A DNA stretch of 24,905 bases from a virus: positions 1-24,905 of the IMG/VR virus record IMGVR_UViG_3300018426_003176; one strand, written 5' to 3'. The translations under genes were made by a program, and so were the position numbers. The notes below the pieces were generated by a model. That model was not told where the DNA came from and made no database searches. It was given only the letters and a program-made list of their open reading frames with translations. Positions 1 through 7,886 of the stretch are shown here, one piece after another. Position 1 is the stretch's first letter. Each line of letters starts with the position of its first letter.

Positions 1-1
1 A

Positions 2-301
2 ACTATTGAACAACTTGCTACAACTGAAGAAGCTCAGGCTAAAGTAATGGCTGTACTTCCACAAATGATGGAAAGAATGTTTTGGATTAATTGCCAAGGT
101 ACTGCAGCTGTTAAAGAAGGTGCCGAGAGATGTGCTTCAGTTTATGGCTTTGATACTTCTGATGAGAAGATGAAAGAAAAAGGTAAAGTATGGCAAACTC
201 TTAGAGATGCTAGCTTTAACTGGAAGCCAGTTGCAAGAGGTCAATTCAAGGAGCATGACGTAGCGGATGAAATTGCGATAAATAATTTCTCTTTCGCTTA
301 A
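2..301 (+). CDS. 3' end of an unrecognised gene (5' truncated by window edge)
   Basis: An open frame enters from the left edge and ends at TAA 299-301, giving 99 visible residues. The first in-frame ATG is at 47, but codons before it are open, so the true start is probably upstream. The visible part is mostly helical-looking and charged, with two cysteines (in INCQG and RCASV). I see no signal peptide, membrane segment or nucleotide-binding motif, and I do not recognise the family. The following gene starts 19 bases later. That it is a real gene is supported by the long open frame and by the tight fit to the next gene; no function can be given. Confidence 0.6.
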   Translation, partial: TIEQLATTEEAQAKVMAVLPQMMERMFWINCQGTAAVKEGAERCASVYGFDTSDEKMKEKGKVWQTLRDASFNWKPVARGQFKEHDVADEIAINNFSFA

Positions 302-320
302 AACTATGGTATAATATATT

Positions 321-965
321 ATGAATATTTGGTTTTGTGGGATTCCAGGCAGTAGATGGAGTGGAATAGATATATGTATTCGACACTGTCTACCTTGTGA
401 TCAAACCGACGAAACCGAAGATCGTATCTTCTTTCACAAAGCAAATGATAGAGGATACAAATTCAACGGTCATAGAGGTATTTACTGGGGTCCGGGAATG
501 ACATGCGGTCATTCCTGGACTAACCTCAAAGATGTTGGAAAAGAAAATATTCTCGATGAGATTAATAAAGAATTTACAGGTGAAGGCTATCGAGTTATTA
601 AATCACATGCACTCGCAAGAAATAATAATTTAGATTTTATCTGGGACAATTTTAAAGGTGACTATATGGTTCTTATAAAAAGAGATCCAATAGAATCTTT
701 TAAATGGTGGGACTCAATTATGAGTTTCGAAGACGATAAGTATCCATCTTATGTTGAGATGTATAAAGATCGTGAAACTATGCAAAAACTTTTAATCGAA
801 GAAGATGCATATATAGATATGTTTGCTAAGAAACATAAGCTTGAATGGAAACTATTTGATGCTGTTGAATCATTTAGAGATATACGAGGTTATGATTATT
901 CAAAAGCAATCACATTTGAATATAATAAGCATGATGATGTTTATATAAGTGTAACAAAAATATGA
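321..965 (+). CDS. Sulfotransferase-like protein
   Basis: This 214-residue protein looks like a small PAPS-dependent sulfotransferase, an enzyme that moves sulfate from PAPS to a hydroxyl or amine. Residues 7-14 (GIPGSRWS) resemble the 5'-phosphosulfate loop, normally G-x-P-R-S-G-T-S. Residues 121-126 (RDPIES), followed by FKWW, resemble the 3'-phosphate-binding R-D-P-x-x-S segment. The substrate cannot be read from sequence. There is no clear Shine-Dalgarno sequence: a TATAAT word at 310-315 lies just before the ATG. The transporter gene follows after 12 bases. The fold call is moderately sure because the first loop is degenerate; a generic P-loop-like phage protein is the alternative. Confidence 0.55.
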   Translation: MNIWFCGIPGSRWSGIDICIRHCLPCDQTDETEDRIFFHKANDRGYKFNGHRGIYWGPGMTCGHSWTNLKDVGKENILDEINKEFTGEGYRVIKSHALARNNNLDFIWDNFKGDYMVLIKRDPIESFKWWDSIMSFEDDKYPSYVEMYKDRETMQKLLIEEDAYIDMFAKKHKLEWKLFDAVESFRDIRGYDYSKAITFEYNKHDDVYISVTKI

Positions 966-977
966 ATGAGGTAAATA

Positions 978-2021
978 ATGAAAAAATTAATCGCGCTTTT
1001 TGCGATTTGTTTCGCAACAGCTGCTTCTGCAGCAACAATCGAAGTTCAATATCCATCTAAACCTGGAGCACAAGGTACCACTCTATGGGGTGATACAGTT
1101 GTAAAAGAACTTCAAAACTATACTGACCACACTTTAGTACCAAGATTTGTATCAGGTGCTCGTGGTAAAAAATCTTTAAAGTCGTATTCTTCGACAGATA
1201 AATCAACACTACTTATTACACACGGTGGTAATGCAGAAGCTTTCCTACTGGAAAATGTTGGTGATTTCGATTATGCAAAATATGATGCAATGGTCGTAAT
1301 GAACTCATCAATGTGGATTTCGAAAGTTGCTAATCGTAAAGGTGTAATGACATTCCCACTTGATGGTGGATCTGGGTTTGGTCCTGATTGGATTTCAGTT
1401 GGTATGATGGAATGTGGTCCAGAAAAATCTGCAAAGGTTGATACTTTCCTACAATGTGTTAATAAGAAAATGCGTTTAGTCGGTGGTTTCAAAAAAGGTG
1501 GTGTGAGACGTAAAGCATTTAATGATCAGTTACTACAAGGTAGTCGTGATACGATGGCTTCTGCTTTAGCTGCTTCTGAAAGACAATATAAAGAAGGTAC
1601 TCATGTAGTTTGGTATTCACATGGTATTGTTGATAAGAATGGAAAATACGGTGATCCGAATAACGAAAAAGGTAAGCAAACATTTGAAGAAGCATATAAA
1701 CTTCAATATGGCGTAGATCCTTCTGGTGAAGTATATGACGCTTATCGTTTAAATCAAGCATATCGTGATGGATTGCAAAAAGCAATCTTTACTCATAAAG
1801 ATAATCCATATAAAGATGATATGAATAAAGCAATTAGTAAAATGTTAGAAGATAAAGATGCTGTCGCAAGACTTCAAAAGAAACTTGGTAACTATCCTTG
1901 GTTAGGTGCTAAAGACGCATCAACACACTCTGAATATATTACTAGTATTAAAACAGAAGAAAATTCTAAAAATCTATTAAAAATCGCTAAAGACTGGTTC
2001 AGATACGACGTTAAGAAGTAA
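978..2021 (+). CDS. Periplasmic solute-binding protein, TctC/Bug-like
   Basis: The 347-residue product starts with a clear signal peptide: MKK, a hydrophobic run, then ASA before a mature start near residue 20, so it should be exported to the periplasm. The mature part resembles the TctC (Bug) family that captures carboxylates for tripartite tricarboxylate transporters: an early YPSKPGAQGTT stretch, then RFVSGARGKKSLKSY and STLLITHGG, which correspond to the usual 'PGAGG...TL' ligand-loop region. The stop codon overlaps the ATG of the TctA-like permease by one base (TAATG), which strongly supports a joint role. The ligand is unknown. An AGG/GAGG-like Shine-Dalgarno precedes the ATG. Divergent from textbook TctC, so the family call rests partly on the neighbour. 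Confidence 0.7.
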   Translation: MKKLIALFAICFATAASAATIEVQYPSKPGAQGTTLWGDTVVKELQNYTDHTLVPRFVSGARGKKSLKSYSSTDKSTLLITHGGNAEAFLLENVGDFDYAKYDAMVVMNSSMWISKVANRKGVMTFPLDGGSGFGPDWISVGMMECGPEKSAKVDTFLQCVNKKMRLVGGFKKGGVRRKAFNDQLLQGSRDTMASALAASERQYKEGTHVVWYSHGIVDKNGKYGDPNNEKGKQTFEEAYKLQYGVDPSGEVYDAYRLNQAYRDGLQKAIFTHKDNPYKDDMNKAISKMLEDKDAVARLQKKLGNYPWLGAKDASTHSEYITSIKTEENSKNLLKIAKDWFRYDVKK

Positions 2022-3535
2022 TGATTGAATCACTCGTTTCGCTCCCACTGTATTTGCAGTGGGGTATCATTATTGCAGCAGGAGTATTATATGGATCTCT
2101 TATTGGTCTAATACCTTCTGCTGGTCCAGCAAAAGCATTAATACTACTCTTTGGATTGGTTCAATTATTTGATATTCCTGGAGCAGAATACTTATTTGTA
2201 TTATTTGCAATTGCAGTAATGGTATCGTGTTCTATTGGCGATTCATTTGCTTCGGTACTCATTGGCATCCCAGGAGCTGATGGAACCGCAGCGACAATGG
2301 TAGATGGTTTCCCTCTCGCGAAACAAGGTAAAGCATCATACGCATTGTCAGCAGCAATAACCACTTCTACACTTGGTGGATTATTGTTTGGAGTTGTTGG
2401 ATTCTCTTTGTTTCCAATGTACAATCTGATTAGTGATTATATAAGTGTACCAGAAATATTTGGTATGATTGTTTTATCCTTCTCACTTATTACTCTTATT
2501 ACTACTCGCTATGCAATACGTTGTTTAATTGCATTAGCATTTGGTTTGTTTGTAGGATTAATTGGTTATGATATGTACTCGACTCCAAGATGGACTGGTG
2601 GATGGGAATATCTAGTTGATGGCGTATCAATAGTTATTGTCACCGCCGGTTTATTTGCAATGCCAGAATTATTAGAAGTTCTAAGAAATAAAAATGAATA
2701 TTCTAAGATTGATAAGAAACATCATAATCAACAAACTTGGCAGGGCATTAAAGATACATTTAAACATGGGTGGATTGCATTTCAAGGTTCACTTATTGGT
2801 TTTATTGTAGGTGTATTACCCGGAACTGGTGGAGGAATAGGAGATTGGTCTGCATATACTGCAACAACTGCTATTTCTAAAAAAGAAAAAATTCCATTTG
2901 GTAAAGGTAATATTAAAGGTGTAATTGGCAGTGAGGGTGCAAATAATTCCGGTAAAGCTGGAGCACTTCTTCCTGCATTCTTATTTGGTATTCCAGGCAA
3001 TCGTGGTGTTGCAATTATTATGGCTCTTTTCATGTATGTAGGATTTGAAATGGGCACGGTTGCTTTAGTAGAAGATCAGCAATTTATAGATCATTTATAC
3101 TGGGGATACATGTTAGGTACTGCAATCGCTGGTATTGTACTCTTATTATTTGCAAGACAAGTATCAAAAATAGTTTATTTAAAACCAATCTATTGGGTTC
3201 CTATAATGGCAGGATTAACAATATGGTCTGTATTAGCGGCTAATTATTATGTAACTTGGTGGGAGGATTTAACATTACTCACATTCTTTAGTATACTTGG
3301 TTACTATATGAAGAAATATGAATTTAGTCGTCCGGCATTTTTAATTGCATATTTCTTAGCAGAGAGACTTGAAGGTTCATTCTTTCAAATACAACAACTA
3401 TATTTTATGGATGGAAACTACATAAATAATCCTATATGGAGTATGCATCCTATAATGACAGGTTGCTTAATATTCGCATTAATGATTCTAATTTATGGAA
3501 TTAAGAGAGATAAATCTCTTACAACATACTCATGA
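2021..3535 (+). CDS. tctA: Tripartite tricarboxylate transporter permease, TctA-like
   Basis: This 504-residue protein is strongly hydrophobic with about a dozen likely membrane segments and has the normal length for TctA, the large ion-coupled permease of TTT transporters in the inner membrane. It shows the two internal-repeat signatures of the family: GLIPSAGPAKALI near the N-terminus and G-V-L-P-G-T-G-G-G ending at residue 272. Other family-like parts are SFASVLIGIPG and the matching AFLFGIPGNRG segment in the second half. It overlaps the upstream binding-protein gene by one base and the downstream hydroxylase gene by ATGA. The small membrane partner TctB is not visible on either side. Likely host-derived cargo that would add carboxylate uptake during infection. 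Confidence 0.88.
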   Translation: MIESLVSLPLYLQWGIIIAAGVLYGSLIGLIPSAGPAKALILLFGLVQLFDIPGAEYLFVLFAIAVMVSCSIGDSFASVLIGIPGADGTAATMVDGFPLAKQGKASYALSAAITTSTLGGLLFGVVGFSLFPMYNLISDYISVPEIFGMIVLSFSLITLITTRYAIRCLIALAFGLFVGLIGYDMYSTPRWTGGWEYLVDGVSIVIVTAGLFAMPELLEVLRNKNEYSKIDKKHHNQQTWQGIKDTFKHGWIAFQGSLIGFIVGVLPGTGGGIGDWSAYTATTAISKKEKIPFGKGNIKGVIGSEGANNSGKAGALLPAFLFGIPGNRGVAIIMALFMYVGFEMGTVALVEDQQFIDHLYWGYMLGTAIAGIVLLLFARQVSKIVYLKPIYWVPIMAGLTIWSVLAANYYVTWWEDLTLLTFFSILGYYMKKYEFSRPAFLIAYFLAERLEGSFFQIQQLYFMDGNYINNPIWSMHPIMTGCLIFALMILIYGIKRDKSLTTYS

Positions 3536-4002
3536 ATAAGTATTGTAAAATAATAAAAAAATACGATTTAAATAAAATAAAAGAAGAGATAGAAACTCTT
3601 CCATATTTTGAAAAAGAATTGTGCTTACAAGGTATAAATCCAGATTCTGATTATAATGAATGTTTAGGAAAAATTGAAAATTTAAAATATCCAGAAGATT
3701 CATTTAAATATCCATTATTTGATATTCCATATATTAATTCAATATTAGAAGAAAACAAAATATATAGGACGAGATTACTAATATTAAAGCCTCATACTTG
3801 TTATTCTTGGCATAAAGATCGTACATTTAGATATCATATTCCAATCATAACACATCGAAAATGTAAATTTGCATTTGAAGATTTAGTATTTCATATGCCC
3901 GCTGATGGAAGTTTATATGAAGTAGATACAAGACAAAAGCATACTGCATTTAATGGTAGAAATGACGAGGGGAATCGTTTACATTTAGTTGGAAATATAT
4001 GA
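3532..4002 (+). CDS. 2OG-Fe(II) dioxygenase-like, aspartyl/asparaginyl hydroxylase type
   Basis: The 156-residue protein carries the iron-binding facial triad expected of a 2-oxoglutarate/Fe(II) oxygenase: H94-x-D96 in the segment SWHKD and H137 in RQKHTAF, with R149 in GNRLHL as a candidate 2-oxoglutarate anchor. The preceding RLLILKPHTCYSWHKD layout is like aspartyl/asparaginyl beta-hydroxylases and phage prolyl-hydroxylase-like proteins. Such enzymes hydroxylate protein side chains or small molecules; the substrate is unknown. Its ATG overlaps the stop of the permease gene (ATGA), and its own stop overlaps the next start in the same way, so it is translated as part of one operon. Family call is fairly sure, specific activity is not. 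Confidence 0.65.
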   Translation: MNKYCKIIKKYDLNKIKEEIETLPYFEKELCLQGINPDSDYNECLGKIENLKYPEDSFKYPLFDIPYINSILEENKIYRTRLLILKPHTCYSWHKDRTFRYHIPIITHRKCKFAFEDLVFHMPADGSLYEVDTRQKHTAFNGRNDEGNRLHLVGNI

Positions 4003-4367
4003 AAAAGCCAGATAACGTAGTGGATGCACCAGGATTAACACAATATCCAACTAATGTTGGCGCGCCAGCGTTTACTGTTCCTGCAGTTCTAACAAAGAAA
4101 AGAGAGCGAGGAGCAAATGCAAGAAATCAATTAACAACGCATTTTGAAGAATTAAAAAAAGAATACTTTAGATTATCTCAACTAGCAGAAGATACTGAAA
4201 TGGTTTATAATTCTAAATTTAGTTTTAATCCAGTTGTTGGTAGAACTTATCATTTGTATATGAGTAATGATGGTTTATTTTTAAGTATGATTGAACCAGA
4301 AAGATGGAATATGGAACATCATGGAAGTTTTAAATTGACAAGCGAACATACTTGGGAAAGAATATAA
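3999..4367 (+). CDS. DUF2452-like conserved phage protein
   Basis: The 122-residue product matches what I remember of the DUF2452 family, common in T4-like marine phages: an N-terminal GLTQYPTNVGAPAFTVP segment, a basic and helical middle, then VYNSKFSFNPVVGRTYHLY and a C-terminal LFLSMIEPERWN...GSFKL stretch. No activity has been assigned to the family as far as I know. The gene overlaps its neighbours on both sides (ATGA with the hydroxylase gene, TAATG with the dehydrogenase gene), so it is part of the same translated unit. Recognition comes from recalled family patterns and not from a search. Confidence 0.65.
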   Translation: MKKPDNVVDAPGLTQYPTNVGAPAFTVPAVLTKKRERGANARNQLTTHFEELKKEYFRLSQLAEDTEMVYNSKFSFNPVVGRTYHLYMSNDGLFLSMIEPERWNMEHHGSFKLTSEHTWERI

Positions 4368-4873
4368 TGAAAATAGCAATAACTGGACATACAGAAGGAA
4401 TTGGAAAAGCCATATATCAAGCTTATCTTAATGAAGCCGATGCATTAGCGATTGGGTTTTCAAGACAAAACGAGCATGATATTTCTGATAAAACATGGTA
4501 TAATAAATTATTAGAATTTGATGTTGTTATTAATAATGCACACGAAAAAAATTATCAAATAGATTTATTACATTTTCTTGCTAAAAATAATTTTAAAGGT
4601 AAAATAATTAATATGGGATCTATTAGTTCTGACGGGGAAAAACAAGAAATCCGTCCTTATTCTACTTGGAAAGCAGCACTTGAACATGCTAATGCTCAAT
4701 TATATAATATTGGTTTTAATACTTGTATACTTAAACCAGGATTAATTGATACACCAAGAGTAGAAGGAAGATTTCCAGATAAAGAAAAAATGCATACTGA
4801 TGATATTGTTAAAATAATTAAATTAGTTATTGATAGTAAATTTAGATTTAAACAAATTACATTTGGAGAATAA
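4367..4873 (+). CDS. Short-chain dehydrogenase/reductase (SDR)
   Basis: A 168-residue Rossmann-fold oxidoreductase of the SDR superfamily. It shows the cofactor loop T-G-H-T-E-G-I-G at residues 6-13, the INNA segment that corresponds to the usual NNAG, a catalytic-serine candidate in NMGSISSDG, and the Y-S-T-W-K active-site pair (YxxxK). LKPGLIDTP matches the SDR PG motif. The protein is shorter than classical SDRs of about 250 residues, so parts of the substrate-binding region may be missing. I chose the ATG at 4367 because it overlaps the previous stop (TAATG) and places the glycine-rich loop directly after the first strand, as usual. Substrate unknown. Confidence 0.75.
   Translation: MKIAITGHTEGIGKAIYQAYLNEADALAIGFSRQNEHDISDKTWYNKLLEFDVVINNAHEKNYQIDLLHFLAKNNFKGKIINMGSISSDGEKQEIRPYSTWKAALEHANAQLYNIGFNTCILKPGLIDTPRVEGRFPDKEKMHTDDIVKIIKLVIDSKFRFKQITFGE
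4865..4870 (+). promoter_or_regulatory. Ribosome binding site favouring a TTG start
   Basis: GGAGAA lies within the last codons of the dehydrogenase gene, six bases before the TTG at 4875. It supports TTG as the start of the methyltransferase gene over the in-frame ATG at 4830, which has no comparable site and would give a 44-base overlap. Confidence 0.5.
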
Positions 4874-4874
4874 T

Positions 4875-5501
4875 TTGCTTAAAAGTAGAGATTTAGATAC
4901 ATTAGAAAAGATTATTGCTAGATATAATTGCGAGGAAGAATTTCGCAAAAGAGAATTAGCATTATATCGACAAAAGTCTGGATTGGACTTAGCATTAGAA
5001 GTTCAAGCAAGTAAACCAGATTTAGTAATTGATTTTGGTTGTGGTGGAAATTTATTTAAAGATTACATAGATAATCTTATTGGAATAGATATTACACCTC
5101 ATCCTAAAGTAGATATTGTAGATGATATACATAATGCATTAAATTATTTTAAACCCAAATCTGCAGATTGGATTTTTAATTTTGGCGTGTATCAATTTCA
5201 ATCTAATGATGGAGAAAAACAAACAGAAATAATGTCTGAGTTAATTAAAGATAATGGAACTATTGTAGCACACTGTAATAGAATCGCGCCAGGTACATTA
5301 TCTATACATGATTCAGAAGAATATATAAAATTATTAGGTGCCCAATATGGTCTTAAAACTACAGAAATTGATTGGAGTTATACAGATACTACAAAAATGA
5401 CACCCGAACATTTAAAAATACAAAAAGAAGTAGCCAAATGGAGTGAGTTTGAAATGAAAGATTTAATTTCTCCAAGATTAACATGGCGATGGAATAAATA
5501 A
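4875..5501 (+). CDS. SAM-dependent methyltransferase-like protein
   Basis: About 208 residues from the TTG start. The segment LVIDFGCGGNLF is a clear class I methyltransferase motif I, and NLIGIDITPHP is the following acidic strand that would hold the SAM ribose. DWIFNFGVYQFQ fits the motif IV strand and DNGTIVAHCNRIAPG the motif VI region. The substrate is unknown. A start at ATG 4830 would add 15 residues, but the Shine-Dalgarno sequence at 4865-4868 supports TTG 4875. The gene lies between the SDR gene and heme oxygenase; nothing links it specifically to bilins. Confidence 0.7.
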   Translation: MLKSRDLDTLEKIIARYNCEEEFRKRELALYRQKSGLDLALEVQASKPDLVIDFGCGGNLFKDYIDNLIGIDITPHPKVDIVDDIHNALNYFKPKSADWIFNFGVYQFQSNDGEKQTEIMSELIKDNGTIVAHCNRIAPGTLSIHDSEEYIKLLGAQYGLKTTEIDWSYTDTTKMTPEHLKIQKEVAKWSEFEMKDLISPRLTWRWNK

Positions 5502-5519
5502 TATTAAAGGAGAATGAAT

Positions 5520-6086
5520 ATGCACAATGTGGAAGGTCAACAAAGTAAACTTAAAGAGCTTACATGGGCTCATCATCAATCAGCAGAGCGAAGAGCTTTT
5601 GCAAAAGAACTTATTAGTGGCTCAATCGATACAGAAATCTATTATAAATTTTTACAATGCCAATTTTTAAATTATCAAGTATTAGAAAAACACTGTAAAA
5701 TTCCAGAACATCTTTACCCAATTCGTAGATCTGATCGTATCTTTCAAGATATTCGTGAGCTTGAATCAGAATACGGATTTTCACCAAACGGAAAGTTCCC
5801 ACCTTCAGTAGATCAATATGAAAGTTATATTAATGAAATAGCAAATGATAATGAGAGACTATTAGCACATATGTATGTGCGTCATTTTGGTGAATTGCAT
5901 GGTGGTCAAATTATCAAAAACAAAACTCCAGGTTCAGGTATGATGTACGAATTTAATGGAGATACAAAAGTCCTTATTTCAGAATTTAGAAAACTATTAA
6001 ATGATGATATGGCAGATGAAGCAAAAGTTTGTTTTGATTTCGCATCACAGCTTTTTGATGAAATGTCAGAAATGATGAAAAAATAG
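5520..6086 (+). CDS. ho1: Heme oxygenase
   Basis: Heme oxygenase opens the heme ring to give biliverdin IX-alpha, Fe2+ and CO, using electrons usually from ferredoxin in these organisms. The 188-residue helical protein shows the proximal heme-ligand region LTWAHHQSAE, with H19 as ligand candidate (H-x-x-A-E), and the distal-helix signature YVRHFGELHGGQII, which matches the family's YxRxxGDLxGGQ. Residue numbers are from the ATG at 5520. An ATG also occurs at 5514, but AGGAG at 5508-5512 is only one base from it and seven from 5520, so 5520 is preferred. With the bilin reductase at 7185 it forms a two-step bilin pathway. The gene ends directly at a promoter (6087-6115). Confidence 0.92.
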   Translation: MHNVEGQQSKLKELTWAHHQSAERRAFAKELISGSIDTEIYYKFLQCQFLNYQVLEKHCKIPEHLYPIRRSDRIFQDIRELESEYGFSPNGKFPPSVDQYESYINEIANDNERLLAHMYVRHFGELHGGQIIKNKTPGSGMMYEFNGDTKVLISEFRKLLNDDMADEAKVCFDFASQLFDEMSEMMKK

Positions 6087-6115
6087 TTGACATTTATATT
6101 ATTATAGTATATAAT
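6087..6115 (+). promoter_or_regulatory. Sigma70-type promoter, TTGACA-N17-TATAAT
   Basis: Perfect consensus boxes TTGACA (6087-6092) and TATAAT (6110-6115) with a 17-base spacer, preceded by AAATAG. It stands immediately after the heme oxygenase stop and about 35 bases before the next start, which has a strong AGGAGG Shine-Dalgarno sequence at 6141-6146. The 12-mer AAATAGTTGACA is shared with three further sites in the window. It should drive 6151 through pcyX. Confidence 0.8.
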
Positions 6116-6150
6116 AAAGATATAAACTGCAAATAATATAAGGAGGAGAT

Positions 6151-6342
6151 ATGATTTTATCAGCAGAAATCAACGAAGACTTAGATTACATTCCAGAATA
6201 TCTAGAAAAAGATAAATCAAAATCCACGAGAATGCAGAGAGACGAAGCTGCCCGCGAGCGTCGTCATAAAACAAAAGAAGTAGTAGTAACCCGCACACAA
6301 AATGAATGGGCCAAAGCGCATAGAGCGAAGAAGAAAAAGTAA
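6151..6342 (+). CDS. Small charged protein of unknown function
   Basis: A 63-residue protein with an acidic N-terminal third (SAEINEDLDYIPEYLEKD) and a strongly basic remainder ending in AKKKK. No domain is recognised. It is the first gene after a consensus promoter and has the best Shine-Dalgarno sequence in the window (AGGAGG, four bases from ATG), so it is probably made early and in quantity. Its stop overlaps the next start (TAATG). The basic tail would fit nucleic-acid or RNA polymerase binding, but that is only a guess from charge. Confidence 0.65.
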   Translation: MILSAEINEDLDYIPEYLEKDKSKSTRMQRDEAARERRHKTKEVVVTRTQNEWAKAHRAKKKK

Positions 6343-6533
6343 TGAGAAAGTTTACACAGAAAATTCAACAAGATAATGAAGGAAACCTGTATTTTGAATT
6401 AGAAGAACAAATATTGGAAGAACTTGGTTGGACATGGGGTGATAATTTAAAATGGGAACCAATTGATGATACGAAAACTTCTTGGAAGCTTAGTAAAATA
6501 GATGATATTCAAAAAGAAAAAGATAGTAGTTGA
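6342..6533 (+). CDS. Small protein with AbrB/MazE-like beta motif, unknown function
   Basis: A 63-residue protein. The segment YFELEEQILEELGWTWGDNLKWEP resembles the short swapped-hairpin pattern of AbrB/SpoVT-type proteins, where 'LP.ElleeLGW..GD.L.W' is typical, followed by a final strand TSWKLSKI. Small proteins with this pattern are frequent in T4-like cyanophages as I remember them. Members of the fold often bind DNA or act as antitoxins, but no partner toxin is visible here, so the role is open. Starts on a TAATG overlap with the gene before. Confidence 0.6.
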   Translation: MRKFTQKIQQDNEGNLYFELEEQILEELGWTWGDNLKWEPIDDTKTSWKLSKIDDIQKEKDSS

Positions 6534-7209
6534 TGCATTTACTTTCAATGAAAATATTGCAAAGTATCCAATAGAAAAAACATCAAAATATCTTCCAGAC
6601 TGGTTTAAAAAATTAAAACCGGTACATAATATAGATGAAGATAATCATCATTTAAAAGTTTCTACATTTAAAAAATGTGATGGAATTGGAGATTTAATTA
6701 ATAATACATTTGCTCTACCTTTATGGGCAGACTTAAGTATTATAGTAAATGACGATGGAATTTATGAATGGAAATATCCGTCTCCTCCATATAATTATGG
6801 CATGGAGCAACATCCAGATTATCATTTACAAGGAGCATTTGATCCATTAGTACATGCTAAGATTAAATCTCCTTGGATATTAAAAGAAAAAACTGGAGTA
6901 AATTTTTGTCAAATACAAGGTTTTTATTCTTTTAATAAACAACCATTACAAATTCCACCAGGTATTGTAAATTATAAGTATCAACATTCAACACATATTA
7001 ATATGTTTTTAGAACGAAGTAAAAATTACTTTTTTGAAGTTGGCACTGCAATGGTATATTTACTTCCTATGACTGATAAAAAAGTTGAAATTAAAACTCA
7101 TGTTGTTTCTAAAGAAGAATATAATAGTTTATCTCAATTAAGTGCTCCACAAAAATTTATGGATGCGTATAAGGAAAGAAAGAAATGTCCGATTTATGGG
7201 AACAATTAG
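6502..7209 (+). CDS. Conserved phage protein of unknown function
   Basis: A 235-residue protein with no motif I can name. It begins with a basic KKKKIVVDAFTF stretch, continues with PIEKTSKYLPDWFKKLKP, and contains several tryptophan/proline-rich segments (LPLWADLSIIV, EWKYPSPPYNYG, KIKSPWILKEKTG). No signal peptide or membrane segment. The look is of a compact beta-rich cytosolic protein of the kind seen in T4-like marine phages. The start at 6502 overlaps the previous gene by 32 bases in another frame; no strong Shine-Dalgarno sequence decides it. It overlaps the bilin reductase start at 7185, so the two are probably cotranslated. Confidence 0.6.
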   Translation: MIFKKKKIVVDAFTFNENIAKYPIEKTSKYLPDWFKKLKPVHNIDEDNHHLKVSTFKKCDGIGDLINNTFALPLWADLSIIVNDDGIYEWKYPSPPYNYGMEQHPDYHLQGAFDPLVHAKIKSPWILKEKTGVNFCQIQGFYSFNKQPLQIPPGIVNYKYQHSTHINMFLERSKNYFFEVGTAMVYLLPMTDKKVEIKTHVVSKEEYNSLSQLSAPQKFMDAYKERKKCPIYGNN

Positions 7210-7886
7210 ATAAGTATGCTAAACGATTAGAGTTAACCTTTGATCGTCATATGACTAGAATTGATAATCCTCTATATACCGATGATTTAAAGTTTGAAGG
7301 TTGGAAAGATTTATTTTGGAAATCTTGTTTTATTCGTAAAGCGCACCTTAAAATAATTGATAATAGAGAAACACAAAAGCTTTGGTTAATGCATATTAAC
7401 ATTTATCCAAAAGTTGGTATTGAACTACCTATTTTAGGATTTGATATTGTTGCAGGACCAAATAAGATTACAGGTTCTTTTATGGATTATTCTCCATTGC
7501 ATGGTTATGATCATCCATATAATACACATATGAAAGAAGTTGTTTCTAAATTAGAATGGAAAAGATCTCGTGAATTACCTGATTGGGCTTTAGAAATATT
7601 TTCAGAAGATATGATTGCAGTAGGTAATATTAGAGTTGGAGAAGAATTAGATCAATTTATTAAAGTAACTGAAGAATTAACTGATTATTATTTAAATAAT
7701 ATGTTTGCTCATGCAGCAGATGAAGACAGAGATACTACCGAGCATTTAAACAAATATTGTATTAATCAAAAGAAAAATCCACACTTACACAATTCTATTT
7801 TAAAGATGGGTATTTCTGAAGAGTTAAAAGATAAGTACATAAACAATATTTTATTTGAAGAAATAGTTGACATTACAGAAAATTAG
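7185..7886 (+). CDS. pcyX: Ferredoxin-dependent bilin reductase, PcyX/PcyA-like
   Basis: FDBR enzymes reduce biliverdin with electrons from ferredoxin. The 233-residue product has the core INIYPKVGIELPILGFDIVAG: D87 sits where PcyA and PebS have catalytic D105, and H70 lies 17 residues before it, as PcyA H88 does (PebS has Asn there). The C-terminal YCINQKKN resembles the YCxxQxKN segment of PcyA. N198 falls where PebS has D206. These features favour PcyA-related PcyX over PebS. PcyX enzymes described from oceanic phages make phycoerythrobilin; product here is inferred. AAGGA at 7171-7175 precedes the ATG. Its 3' end carries a promoter -35 box. Heme oxygenase lies 1.1 kb upstream, but no ferredoxin is in the window. 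Confidence 0.82.
   Translation: MSDLWEQLDKYAKRLELTFDRHMTRIDNPLYTDDLKFEGWKDLFWKSCFIRKAHLKIIDNRETQKLWLMHINIYPKVGIELPILGFDIVAGPNKITGSFMDYSPLHGYDHPYNTHMKEVVSKLEWKRSRELPDWALEIFSEDMIAVGNIRVGEELDQFIKVTEELTDYYLNNMFAHAADEDRDTTEHLNKYCINQKKNPHLHNSILKMGISEELKDKYINNILFEEIVDITEN

Noticed and set aside
1271-1785. Open frames on the minus strand inside the TctC-like gene
   Set aside because: They are antisense to a clearly coding gene with signal peptide, have no ribosome site and no recognisable product. The same holds for all other minus-strand frames in the window, including those at 14613-15065, 19488-19802 and 23051-23584.
5514-5519. Upstream ATG for heme oxygenase
   Set aside because: Only one base separates it from AGGAG; the ATG at 5520 has normal spacing of seven.
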